Shown here piece by piece: positions 6,289 to 13,220 of a DNA stretch of 14,781 nt. The stretch's first letter is position 1, and each line of letters starts with the position of its first letter. The translations under genes were made by a program, and so were the position numbers. Origin of the DNA: Pseudomonadota bacterium. GTDB lineage: Bacteria; Pseudomonadota; Alphaproteobacteria; Caulobacterales; Caulobacteraceae. The stretch spans positions 1 to 14,781 of the forward strand of contig JAEWDF010000094.1 in the NCBI GenBank assembly GCA_023390245.1, given 5' to 3'. The notes under the pieces are model-generated. The model ran no database searches and was not told where the DNA came from. It saw nothing but the letters and a program-made list of their open reading frames with translations.

Positions 6289-7647
6289 CTACTGGCGGGC
6301 CGCCGGCATGTCCCGGCCGCCCTGGTGCAGCACCAGCCCGGTGATGGCCCCGGCCGCGTCGCGGTCGAAGGTGATCTGGGCGTCCACCGCCGTCAGGAAG
6401 AAGGCGTCGGCAACTTCGGGAAACAGCTCCACCGCCGGCTGCCCGGTCGCCTGGGCCGTCAGCCGGCCGTCCGCGACCGACAGGGTCAGGGTGAGGCCGG
6501 ACGCCAGCGCATAGACGCCGACGTAGTCCTCCAGCGCCTGGGCCGACAGCGTGACCGTGCGCCGCTCCCGCGCCAGGGTCACGGTCCCGCCGCGCGCCAG
6601 GGTCATCAGGTCGCGTCCCAGCTTCTCCGGCGCGGCGCCGTTCAGATTGCCCAGCACCACCACGGTCAGGCCGGCATCCAGATCGCGGCCCAGATAGGTG
6701 TTGAAGCCCTCTATCCCGCCCGAATGGCTGACGACGGCGTCCCCGTCCTCGGTCCTGACCACCAGGCCCAGGGCGTAGTCGTCGCGATAGGGCGTGGTCA
6801 GGGCCGCCAGCGAGGCGGGCTTCAGCAGCCGCCCGCCGAACAGCCCTTCCTCCCATTTCAGCAGGTCGCGCGTGGTCGAATACAGGCCGCCGGCGCCCTG
6901 CGGCACGCTCATGTCGACATAGTCGGCGTTGACGACGCCTTCTCGCGTCGGGACATAGCCGGCGGCGCGGTGCGGCACGATGGCCGCGTGGCTGTCGTAG
7001 CCGCTGTCGGCCATGCCCAGCGGCGCGAACAGATTGGCCTGGACGAAGTCGGCGTAGCGTTCGCCGCTCGCCGCCTCGATCACTGCGGTGGCGACGACGT
7101 AGCCGGAGTTGGAGTAGGCCCAGCCTTCGCCCGGCCGGAACGCCAGCGGCCGGTCCCGCACCCGCGCGATCAGCTCGGCCGGCGTGGTCGGGCGAACCTT
7201 CAGCGCGCCATAGTCGGCGTCGCGGGTGAAGTCGGGGATGCCCGATCCGTGCGTCAGCAGCAGCCGCGTCGTCACTGCGTCCCAGGTCGCCGGCGCGTCG
7301 GGCAGATAGGTGCGGATCGGCGCGTCCAGATCCAGCCGGCCCCGCTCGCTCAGCAACAGGGCCGCGACGGCGGTGAACTGCTTGGAGACCGAGGCCAGAC
7401 GGAAGCGCGTGTCGCCGTCGTTGGCGATCTCCCATTCCCGGTTCGCCAGGCCGTAGCCCTGGTCCAGCAGCACCTGCGCGCCGCGCGCCACTAGGACCGA
7501 GCCGGAGAACTCGCCCTCGTCGGCGGCGGCGCGCACGATCTGATCCATCCGCGCCGGATCCTGTGCGGCGGCCGGAAGCGCCGAACACAGCAGGGCCAGA
7601 CCGGCCAGCGCCCCGCGACGCCAGGACGAGAAAACAACAACAGACAC
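6289..7647 (-). CDS. Secreted serine hydrolase, beta-lactamase/DD-peptidase fold
   Basis: A serine hydrolase of the class C beta-lactamase/penicillin-binding-protein-like family (PF00144 type). From GTG 7647 it has 452 residues: a signal peptide with WRR and a hydrophobic core ending ALPAAA-Q, the catalytic SxxK motif SVSK (86-89), the YSN motif (178-180), and HSGG (308-311) in place of KTG. A C-terminal segment of about 95 residues follows (EDYVGVYALASG onward), resembling the small beta-barrel domains often appended to such esterases or peptidases. It is probably periplasmic or secreted; the substrate could be peptidoglycan peptide, a D-amino acid peptide or an ester. The start is uncertain: in-frame TTG 7674 and TTG 7659 exist, but GTG 7647 has GGGGG six nt upstream and gives a well-formed signal peptide. 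No ATG is available. Confidence 0.88.
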   Translation of the reverse strand: MSVVVFSSWRRGALAGLALLCSALPAAAQDPARMDQIVRAAADEGEFSGSVLVARGAQVLLDQGYGLANREWEIANDGDTRFRLASVSKQFTAVAALLLSERGRLDLDAPIRTYLPDAPATWDAVTTRLLLTHGSGIPDFTRDADYGALKVRPTTPAELIARVRDRPLAFRPGEGWAYSNSGYVVATAVIEAASGERYADFVQANLFAPLGMADSGYDSHAAIVPHRAAGYVPTREGVVNADYVDMSVPQGAGGLYSTTRDLLKWEEGLFGGRLLKPASLAALTTPYRDDYALGLVVRTEDGDAVVSHSGGIEGFNTYLGRDLDAGLTVVVLGNLNGAAPEKLGRDLMTLARGGTVTLARERRTVTLSAQALEDYVGVYALASGLTLTLSVADGRLTAQATGQPAVELFPEVADAFFLTAVDAQITFDRDAAGAITGLVLHQGGRDMPAARQ

Positions 7648-7731
7648 GACAGCCCCCAAGGCGAAACGCGCCAACCCGGCGCCCTGGGGACAGGAGGCGC
7701 GCGAGGGGCCGCGCGGATGCGGCGCGGCGTA

Positions 7732-7745
7732 TTAAGTTTCCTTAA
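7732..7745. promoter_or_regulatory. TTAA-N6-TTAA box upstream of the serine hydrolase gene
   Basis: TTAA at 7732-7735 and 7742-7745 resembles the CtrA recognition pattern TTAA-N7-TTAA but is one base short. It lies about 85 bp upstream of the hydrolase start, next to repeat element C. The same N6 arrangement occurs in the ctrA upstream region (14007-14020). This is suggestive only. Confidence 0.25.
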
Positions 7746-7869
7746 GAACCCTCCGTCTCTCCGCTTCGCTCCGAGCCACCTCCCCATTGCATGGGGAGGA
7801 GACAGACGTCGCCGCATCGTCTCCTCCCCGCTTCGCGGGGAGGGGGACCGCGTAGCGGTGGAGGGGTTC
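7746..7869. repeat. Dispersed inverted-repeat element C (124 bp)
   Basis: A long imperfect inverted repeat with outer ends GAACCCTCC / GGAGGGGTTC. Each arm contains its own hairpin: TCCCCAT-TGC-ATGGGGA near 7780-7796 on the left, and a TCCCCGC-TTC-GCGGGGA-type hairpin near 7826-7843 on the right. The arms share CTCCCC and GGGGAGGAGAC blocks in inverted orientation. It resembles elements A and B in its CTCCCC/GGGGAG hairpins but has different outer ends, so it is a related but distinct subfamily. It ends 8 nt downstream of the chemoreceptor stop codon. There is no ORF with a plausible product. Confidence 0.75.
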
Positions 7870-7877
7870 TTGCGCCC

Positions 7878-9368
7878 TCAGAACTCCTCCCACCCGTCCG
7901 ACGGGGCCGCACCGGCGGCTCGGCCGTCGGCGAACCGTTGCAAACGGGCGCGCTCGCGGGCCAGGGGGATGGGGGCGTCGTCGGAGGCGGCGACGGGCGC
8001 GGCCAACGGGCGCCGGCCGGTCTCGAACCGCTCGACCAGCAGCGCCAGCTGGTTCGCCTCCTCCTTCAGGCTGGCGGCGGCGGCGGTGGTCTCCTCGACC
8101 ATGGCCGCGTTCTGCTGGGTCACCTGGTCCATCTGGTTCACGGCGGTGTTCACCTGCTCCAGACCGGTCGCCTGCTCCTGGGCCGAGGAGGCGATCTCCC
8201 CCGCCAGGGCGTCCATCTCGGCGACCTTGGCGATGATGCTGTCCAGCGCCGCGCCCGTCTGGTCGACCAGCTTGACGCCGTCCGCCACGGCGGCGGTGGA
8301 GGCGCCGATCAGGGCCTTGATCTCCTTGGCCGCCTCGGCCGAACGCTGGGCCAGGGCCCGCACCTCCGACGCCACCACGGCGAAACCGCGTCCCGCCTCC
8401 CCGGCCCGGGCCGCCTCGACCCCGGCGTTCAGGGCCAAGAGGTTGGTCTGGAAGGCGATCTCGTCGATCACGCCGATGATCTCGCCGATCTGGCCGGAGG
8501 TCTTGTGGATGCCGTCCATGGCGGCGACCGCCTGGCGCACCACCTCTCCCGAGCGGTCGGCCTCGGACCGGGCGTCGGCGGCGGCGGACGAGGCCTGGCG
8601 CGCGCCCTCGGCGCTGCGCTTCACCGTGGCGGTGATCTGGTCCAGCGCCGCCGCCGTCTCCTCCAGCGAGGCCGCCTGCTGCTCGGTGCGGCGCGACAGG
8701 TCGTCCGAGGCGCCGGAAATCTCGTCCGCCCCGCCGCGCAGGCCGGCGACCGCCTCCAGCACTTGGGCCAGGGCCAGGCGCAGGCTGTCGACGGCGCTGT
8801 TGTAGTCGTCCTTCACCCGCGCGTGCGCGCCCTCCATCGACTGGTCGATGCGGGCGGTCAGGTCGCCGGCGGACAGGCGCGCCAGATGGCCGGCCAGGGT
8901 CTCGACCAGGGCGTTCTGCGCCGTCTCGGCCGCCAGGCGCAGGGCTTCGCGGCGGGCGGCCTCCTGCTCCTGGGCGGTGATGTCGACCGCCAGCTTCACC
9001 ACCCGGACCGGCCGGCCATCGGCCGAGAACACCGGATTGTAGGACGCCTGCAGCCAGACCTCGCGTCCGCCCTTGGCCAGGCGGCGGAACTTGCGCGCCA
9101 GGAAGCGGCCCGCGTTCAGTTCGCGCCAGAAGGCGGCGTACTCCGGGGACGCCGCCTCCTCCGGGTCCATGAACTGGCGGTGATGCGTCCCCCGGATCTC
9201 GTCCAGGGCGTAACCCATGGTGGTCAGGAAATTCTCGTTGGCGTCGACGATCGTGCCGTCCAGATTGAACTCGATCATGGCCTGGGAGCGTCCGATCGCG
9301 GCCATCCTGGCCTCCAGATCGGCCAGCCGGGCCTCTTTGACGCTGGGTGGGCGCCGCCTGGAGAACAT
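7878..9368 (-). CDS. Soluble PAS-domain methyl-accepting chemotaxis protein
   Basis: From ATG 9368 this is 496 residues with no membrane segment, so it is probably cytoplasmic. Domains in order: one PAS domain (about 25-135, with DANENFLTTMGYALDEIRG and a C-terminal VVKLAVDIT strand); a HAMP-like linker (about 155-205, LARLSAGDLTARID); and an MCP signalling coiled coil (about 220-460) with the conserved hairpin tip EIAFQTNLLALNAGVEAARA near 303-322. The last five residues, GWEEF, fit the xWxxF pentapeptide that tethers CheR/CheB in other receptors. The layout resembles BdlA/Aer-type PAS receptors, which sense redox, oxygen or energy state; the ligand here is unknown. AGGAGG five nt before ATG 9368 decides the start over the in-frame ATG at 9389. 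Transcribed away from the flagellar genes fliI-fliJ. Confidence 0.95.
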   Translation of the reverse strand: MFSRRRPPSVKEARLADLEARMAAIGRSQAMIEFNLDGTIVDANENFLTTMGYALDEIRGTHHRQFMDPEEAASPEYAAFWRELNAGRFLARKFRRLAKGGREVWLQASYNPVFSADGRPVRVVKLAVDITAQEQEAARREALRLAAETAQNALVETLAGHLARLSAGDLTARIDQSMEGAHARVKDDYNSAVDSLRLALAQVLEAVAGLRGGADEISGASDDLSRRTEQQAASLEETAAALDQITATVKRSAEGARQASSAAADARSEADRSGEVVRQAVAAMDGIHKTSGQIGEIIGVIDEIAFQTNLLALNAGVEAARAGEAGRGFAVVASEVRALAQRSAEAAKEIKALIGASTAAVADGVKLVDQTGAALDSIIAKVAEMDALAGEIASSAQEQATGLEQVNTAVNQMDQVTQQNAAMVEETTAAAASLKEEANQLALLVERFETGRRPLAAPVAASDDAPIPLARERARLQRFADGRAAGAAPSDGWEEF

Positions 9369-9527
9369 CCCGGCCTCCTGCCGCTTCATGGGAATGGAGC
9401 GAGCTTCCGCCTCAATTGGTTTCCAATCCGTTGCGCGTTCAGGTTGTTCTTTCTAGGCAAGATCCCGTAGAAGCTTGACCGTAAGTTGTCTCGCCCGCCG
9501 CCGCCCGTCGCACGACTTCACCCGCCG

Positions 9528-9553
9528 TTAACCATGACGCCCCAAACCGTTAA
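9528..9553 (+). promoter_or_regulatory. Candidate CtrA half-sites in front of fliI
   Basis: TTAACCAT (9528-9535) matches a half-site form associated with CtrA, and a second TTAAC lies at 9550-9554, 22 bp (two helical turns) downstream. The canonical TTAA-N7-TTAA spacing is absent. In Caulobacter the fliIJ operon is a class II flagellar operon under CtrA control, so sites here are expected. They lie 22-47 bp upstream of the fliI start codon. Confidence 0.45.
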
Positions 9554-9574
9554 CGGCTGTTCCTGGGGTGCTGC

Positions 9575-10918
9575 TTGCGTAATCTCGTCGCCGCCGTCGA
9601 AGCGATCGACCCGCTGGTCGTGACCGGCAAGGTCGCGGGCGTGAACGGCCTGCTGATCGAGTCGCGCGGCGGGCTCAGCCGCCTGGCCGTCGGCGCCCGG
9701 GCCGAGATCGGCCGGCGCGGCCATGCGCCCCTGCCGGCCGAGGTGGTCGGCTTCCGCGACGCCAAGGCCCTGCTGATGCCGTTCGGCCCGGTCGAGGGCG
9801 TGGCCCCCGGCGCGGACATCAAGATCATCGATGCGGCCGCCAGCGTCAGGCCCACCACCGCCTGGCTGGGCCGCATCATCGACGCCTTCGGCGAGCCGAT
9901 CGACGGCAAGGGGCCGCTGCCCCAGGGCCCCGCTCCCTATCCGCTGAAGGCCCCGCCGCCGCCGGCCCATTCGCGCGGCCGGGTGGGCGAAAGGCTGGAC
10001 CTGGGCGTGCGGGCCATGGACGTCTTCACCACCACCTGCCGGGGCCAGCGCCTGGGCATCTTCGCCGGATCGGGCGTGGGCAAGTCGGTGCTGCTGTCGA
10101 TGCTGGCGCGCCAGGCGACCTGCGACGCCGTGGTCGTCGGCCTGATCGGCGAACGCGGCCGCGAGGTGCGCGAATTCATCGAGGAGACCCTGGGCGAGGA
10201 AGGCCTGAAGCGCGCCATCGTCGTGGTGGCGACCAGTGACGAGCCGGCGCTGAAGCGGCGCCAGGCGGCCTATATGACCATGGCCGTCGCCGAGTTCCTG
10301 CGCGACCAGGACCTGGAGGTCCTGTGCCTGATGGACAGCGTCACCCGTTTCGCCATGGCCCAGCGCGAGATCGGCCTGGCGGCGGGCGAGCCGCCGACGA
10401 CCAAGGGCTACACCCCCACCGTCTTCACCGAACTGCCCAAGCTGCTGGAACGGGCCGGGCCGGGGCCGATCCGGCCGGACGGCGCGACGGCGGGGCCGAT
10501 CACCGCCCTGTTCACCGTTCTGGTCGACGGCGGCGACCACGACGAGCCCATCGCCGACGCGGTGCGCGGCATCCTGGACGGCCACATCGTCATGGACCGC
10601 AAGATCGCCGAGCGCGGGCGGTTCCCCGCTATCGACGTGCTGAAGTCGGTCAGCCGCACCCTGCCCGGCTGCCAGACCCCGCCGGAGCGCGAGCTGAACC
10701 GCCGCGCGCGCCAGTGCCTCAGCGCCTATGCGAACATGGAGGAGCTGATCCGCATCGGCGCCTATCGCGCCGGCGCCGACCCCATCGTGGACCGCGCCAT
10801 CGCGCTTAACCCCGCGCTGGAGGATTTCCTGGGACAGGACAAGGACGACGCCACGCGTCTTACCGATTCCTTTACCCGGCTGGAGCACATCCTCAACCAA
10901 GGCATGATCAGGGAGTGA
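9575..10918 (+). CDS. fliI: Flagellar type III export ATPase FliI
   Basis: FliI hydrolyses ATP at the base of the flagellar basal body to promote export of rod, hook and filament proteins. The protein has 447 residues, the usual length. It has Walker A GSGVGKS (165-171), the catalytic-Glu motif GERGREV (E193), Walker B VLCLMDS with D254, and the F1-beta-like stretch RFAMAQREIGLAAGEPP (258-274) followed by GYTPTVFTELPKLLERAG. The N-terminal beta-barrel domain covers about residues 10-90. The start appears to be TTG 9575: an in-frame stop lies at 9551-9553, no ATG or GTG lies between, and GGGG sits 6 nt upstream. fliJ follows after 4 nt. FliI rather than the ATP synthase beta subunit is indicated by the fliJ partner and the GEPPTTKGYTPTVF block. 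Confidence 0.97.
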   Translation: MRNLVAAVEAIDPLVVTGKVAGVNGLLIESRGGLSRLAVGARAEIGRRGHAPLPAEVVGFRDAKALLMPFGPVEGVAPGADIKIIDAAASVRPTTAWLGRIIDAFGEPIDGKGPLPQGPAPYPLKAPPPPAHSRGRVGERLDLGVRAMDVFTTTCRGQRLGIFAGSGVGKSVLLSMLARQATCDAVVVGLIGERGREVREFIEETLGEEGLKRAIVVVATSDEPALKRRQAAYMTMAVAEFLRDQDLEVLCLMDSVTRFAMAQREIGLAAGEPPTTKGYTPTVFTELPKLLERAGPGPIRPDGATAGPITALFTVLVDGGDHDEPIADAVRGILDGHIVMDRKIAERGRFPAIDVLKSVSRTLPGCQTPPERELNRRARQCLSAYANMEELIRIGAYRAGADPIVDRAIALNPALEDFLGQDKDDATRLTDSFTRLEHILNQGMIRE

Positions 10919-10922
10919 CGAC

Positions 10923-11333
10923 ATGACCGCCTGGGCCCAATCCCTGATCCGGATCTCCAACTACGAGGTCGAGACGCTGCAGAAGCGCCTGGCCGAGATC
11001 ACCGCCCGCAAGACTTCCGCCGAGATGCGCATCGCCGTGCTGGACGCCGAGGTCGAGGTGGAGCGCGAACGCGCCCGCGCGGACGCCGACGCCAACATGA
11101 TGCTGGCCGCCTATCTGAACGGCTGGAAGGCGCGCCGCACGGTGGCGGAGGACAACCTGGCCGGCATCGACGCCGAAGAGACCGGCGCCCGCGACGCCCT
11201 GACCGGCGCCTTCGAGGAACTGAAGAAGTTCGAGCACGTGGCCGAGGTCACCCGGTTGGAGAAGCTGGTCGCCCAGGCCAGGCGCGAGACGGCCGCCTTC
11301 GACGAACTGGGCCTGCGGCGGCGTGCGGTGTGA
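10923..11333 (+). CDS. fliJ: Flagellar export chaperone/stalk protein FliJ
   Basis: A 136-residue, highly charged, almost entirely helical protein predicted to form an antiparallel coiled coil, typical of FliJ. FliJ docks in the FliI hexamer like a rotor stalk and links it to the export gate protein FlhA. Sequence identity in this family is low, so the assignment rests on size, coiled-coil character and position directly after fliI (4-nt gap). The start ATG 10923 is preceded by GGGAG within the fliI stop region. Repeat element B begins 9 nt after the stop and may end the transcript. Confidence 0.92.
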   Translation: MTAWAQSLIRISNYEVETLQKRLAEITARKTSAEMRIAVLDAEVEVERERARADADANMMLAAYLNGWKARRTVAEDNLAGIDAEETGARDALTGAFEELKKFEHVAEVTRLEKLVAQARRETAAFDELGLRRRAV

Positions 11334-11342
11334 CCCACCATC

Positions 11343-11526
11343 TTCTCCCTCCCCTTCATGGGGAGGGTGGCTGAGCGAAGTGAAGCCGGGTGGGGAGGGC
11401 CGCGCGCCGCATCCCCGGCTTGTCTCGTTTCGCCTTGCCGCCCCCACCCGGTCGCGGAGTTTATCCTTGGGCCGGCCTGCGGCCGGACCCGGGGGCGACC
11501 ACCCTCCCCATGAAGGGGAGGGAGAA
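11343..11526. repeat. Dispersed inverted-repeat element B (184 bp)
   Basis: Perfect 28-bp terminal inverted repeats at 11343-11370 and 11499-11526. Each is a hairpin with an 8-bp stem (CCCTCCCC / GGGGAGGG) and a TTCAT loop. A nested inverted pair CCGGGTGGGG (11386-11395) / CCCCACCCGG (11442-11451) lies inside. The left 55 bp align closely with the left arm of element A. It starts 9 nt after the fliJ stop, and its last base is the A of the xylanase start codon. There is no plausible ORF inside. Confidence 0.9.
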
Positions 11527-12590
11527 TGCTGAACCGCCGCGCCCTGATCGCCTCCACCGTCGCCCTGGCCGCCTGCGACCGCCTGGCCTCGGCCGAAAGC
11601 CCGACCGCCGTCCCGCCGCTGAAGTCCGTCTGCCCGGCGCCGTTCGGGGCGGCTGCGAAGGCCCATCTGCTCGACGACGCCGGCTGGGTCGCCCTGGCCC
11701 GCGCCAACCTCTCCCAGGTCACGCCCGAGTGGGAGATGAAGATGGAGTACATCCTGGCGGGCGGCCTCGATCATCCGAACTTCGACAGGGCCGACCGAAT
11801 CGCGGCCTTCGCCGCCGCCAACGGCATGGCGCTGCACGGCCATGTGCTGATCTGGTACGCCCAGGGCCAGGAGGTTTTCGCCGGCCTGGACGACGCCGCC
11901 TTCGACCGCGCCTTCGACGGCTATGTCGCCGGGCTCGCCGGCCGGTATCGCGGCAAGGCGCGCGGCTGGGACGTGGTCAATGAACCGATCCTGGACGACG
12001 GCTCGGGCCTGCGCGACTGCCACTGGTCCGCCCGCTACGGCCACGACGGCTACATCCGGCGCGCCTTCGACCGGGCGCGCGAGGCCGATCCCGAAGCCCT
12101 GCTGTTCCTGAACGAATACAACCAGGAGAGCGTGCCGGCGAAGGGCGCGCAATTCCTGCGCCTGGTCGAGCGGCTGCTGAAGGCCGGCTGCCCGATCCAG
12201 GGCCTGGGCCTCCAGTCGCACCTGTGGATCGACGTCGAGGACGGCGCCATCGCCCGCTTCATGCGGGAAGCGGCCCAGTTTGGCCTGCCGATCCATGTGT
12301 CGGAGCTGGACTGCACCCTACGTACCGAGGACCGGCTGGACCTGCGCTCGCAGGCCGACCGGATCGCCCGCCAGGCGGCGCGGGTGACGGAGCTGGCCTC
12401 CGCCTTCGCCGCCCTGCCGGAGCGCCAGCGCTACGCCTTCACCGTCTGGGGCCTGCGCGACACCGACAGCTGGTATCGCCAGGGCGACAAGGACGACGGC
12501 CGCGACCGCCCCCTGCCCTTCGACAGCTTCGGCCGCCCGAACCCGATGGCGGCGGCGCTGACGGAGGGGTTCGGGGCATCGAACGCCTAG
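11526..12590 (+). CDS. GH10 endo-1,4-beta-xylanase, exported, possibly a lipoprotein
   Basis: A 354-residue glycoside hydrolase family 10 enzyme that cleaves internal beta-1,4 bonds of xylan. The catalytic acid/base is E153 in WDVVNEP and the nucleophile is E260 in HVSELD. Further GH10 landmarks are VTPEWEMKME (65-74), GHVLIW (105-110), FLNEYN (194-199), GLGLQSHLW (226-234) and FTVWGLRDTDSW near 310. The N-terminus MLNRRALIASTVALAAC has twin arginines and a lipobox LAAC (C17), so export through Tat and/or lipidation at C17 is plausible. The ATG start is embedded in the end of repeat element B, which also supplies its GGAGGGAG Shine-Dalgarno. The TAG stop overlaps the stop of the convergent arr gene in the palindrome CTAG. 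The xylanase role is secure from catalytic motifs; cellular location is inferred. Confidence 0.95.
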   Translation: MLNRRALIASTVALAACDRLASAESPTAVPPLKSVCPAPFGAAAKAHLLDDAGWVALARANLSQVTPEWEMKMEYILAGGLDHPNFDRADRIAAFAAANGMALHGHVLIWYAQGQEVFAGLDDAAFDRAFDGYVAGLAGRYRGKARGWDVVNEPILDDGSGLRDCHWSARYGHDGYIRRAFDRAREADPEALLFLNEYNQESVPAKGAQFLRLVERLLKAGCPIQGLGLQSHLWIDVEDGAIARFMREAAQFGLPIHVSELDCTLRTEDRLDLRSQADRIARQAARVTELASAFAALPERQRYAFTVWGLRDTDSWYRQGDKDDGRDRPLPFDSFGRPNPMAAALTEGFGASNA

Positions 12591-13033
12591 TCGATGATGC
12601 GGGACGGGCCTCCGGTCCAGCCGCTGTCGATCTTGAACCTGGCGGCCCGGACCTGCTCGGGCGGGTGTCCTTGCCAATCGGCGACCTCGCCGACGATGCG
12701 CAAAGGCTCGCGCGAACGGTAGGACAGGGTGATGTTGCCGGGGAATTTCTTGTTGGTCAGGTTGGGATCGTCTTCGATCGGTCCGGTCGGTTGGACGATG
12801 AAGACACGCGGGCGTCCGTCCCCCACGGCCAGTTCGGCGCCCCAGACAGCCGGCTCCAACAGGCCGGACATGTAGATCCACGACAGGGGCCGCCGACCCT
12901 CATAATTCGATGCGAAGCCTGGCCGCAGCAGGTCGCCCACGGAAAGCGCCGCCCGCGTGCCGTGATAAAGGATCGCAGGCACATGACCCGCCGCGACCGT
13001 GCCGTAGGTTGGATCGGTGTTGTCCAGCTTCAT
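12587..13033 (-). CDS. arr: NAD+:rifampin ADP-ribosyltransferase (Arr family)
   Basis: Arr enzymes transfer ADP-ribose from NAD+ to the C23 hydroxyl of rifamycins and so inactivate them. The 148-residue protein has the usual length and the family blocks YHGTRAALSVGDLLRPGF (23-40), IYMSGLLEPAVWGAELA (53-69), PTGPIEDDPNLTNKKFPGN (82-100) and SYRSREPLRIVGEVADW. Residues equivalent to the catalytic His (H24), Tyr (Y54) and Asp (in EDDP, 87-90) are present, so it should be active. Codon use has noticeably more A/T-ending codons (GAT, CCA, GGT, CTT, AAT, TTG) than the neighbours, suggesting a different history. ATG 13033 lacks a clear Shine-Dalgarno. It is convergent with the xylanase gene, their stops overlapping by 4 bp. 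There is no integron or IS context, so it appears chromosomal and intrinsic rather than recently mobile. Confidence 0.93.
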   Translation of the reverse strand: MKLDNTDPTYGTVAAGHVPAILYHGTRAALSVGDLLRPGFASNYEGRRPLSWIYMSGLLEPAVWGAELAVGDGRPRVFIVQPTGPIEDDPNLTNKKFPGNITLSYRSREPLRIVGEVADWQGHPPEQVRAARFKIDSGWTGGPSRIID

Positions 13034-13167
13034 CGCGCCGTGTCTCGCGTTTCAAGGACCCCTCAGTCTGCGCACACTTTCGATCCGCGCAATTCTTGAT
13101 CCCGAAATTCGCGAGGCCATATGAAGCTTGGCGGGACGCGCCGGCGCGCCGACCGTGACGCATGCGA
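13034..13167. other. Intergenic region upstream of arr
   Basis: It holds the presumed arr promoter and is less GC-rich than nearby genes. No convincing -35/-10 pair was found. It contains no supported ORF. The ctrA terminator bounds it on the right. Confidence 0.4.
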
Positions 13168-13197
13168 AAACGCCCGCCGGTCTCCCGGCGGGCGTTT
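13168..13197 (-). terminator. Intrinsic terminator downstream of ctrA
   Basis: A perfect 13-bp stem, AAACGCCCGCCGG paired with CCGGCGGGCGTTT around a TCTC loop, 23 nt past the ctrA stop. On the minus strand the stem runs into GTTTTCG. The symmetrical A/T flanks could also stop transcription from the other side. arr begins at 13033 beyond it, so it separates the ctrA transcript from arr. Confidence 0.85.
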
Positions 13198-13220
13198 CGA
13201 TTCCTAAGTCGCCGTCAGGC

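Noticed and set aside
6289..7647. Possible antibiotic-resistance class C beta-lactamase
   Set aside because: The SxxK/YxN motifs are shared by many esterases and peptidases; HSGG replaces KTG and there is an extra C-terminal domain, so a resistance role is not supported.
7746..7869. CRISPR-like or tandem repeat array
   Set aside because: The units are inverted hairpins, not regularly spaced direct repeats with spacers.
7791..9470. 559-codon ORF on the + strand opposite the chemoreceptor
   Set aside because: Its product is Gly/Arg/Gln/His-rich with no domain; the opposite strand encodes a clear PAS-MCP protein. It is a high-GC antisense shadow.
9518..10960. 480-codon ORF on the - strand opposite fliI
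   Set aside because: Compositional shadow of fliI; the product has no recognisable domain.
10908..12296. 462-codon ORF on the - strand spanning fliJ, the repeat and the xylanase gene
   Set aside because: It crosses gene boundaries and the repeat, has no domain, and lies opposite genes with catalytic motifs.
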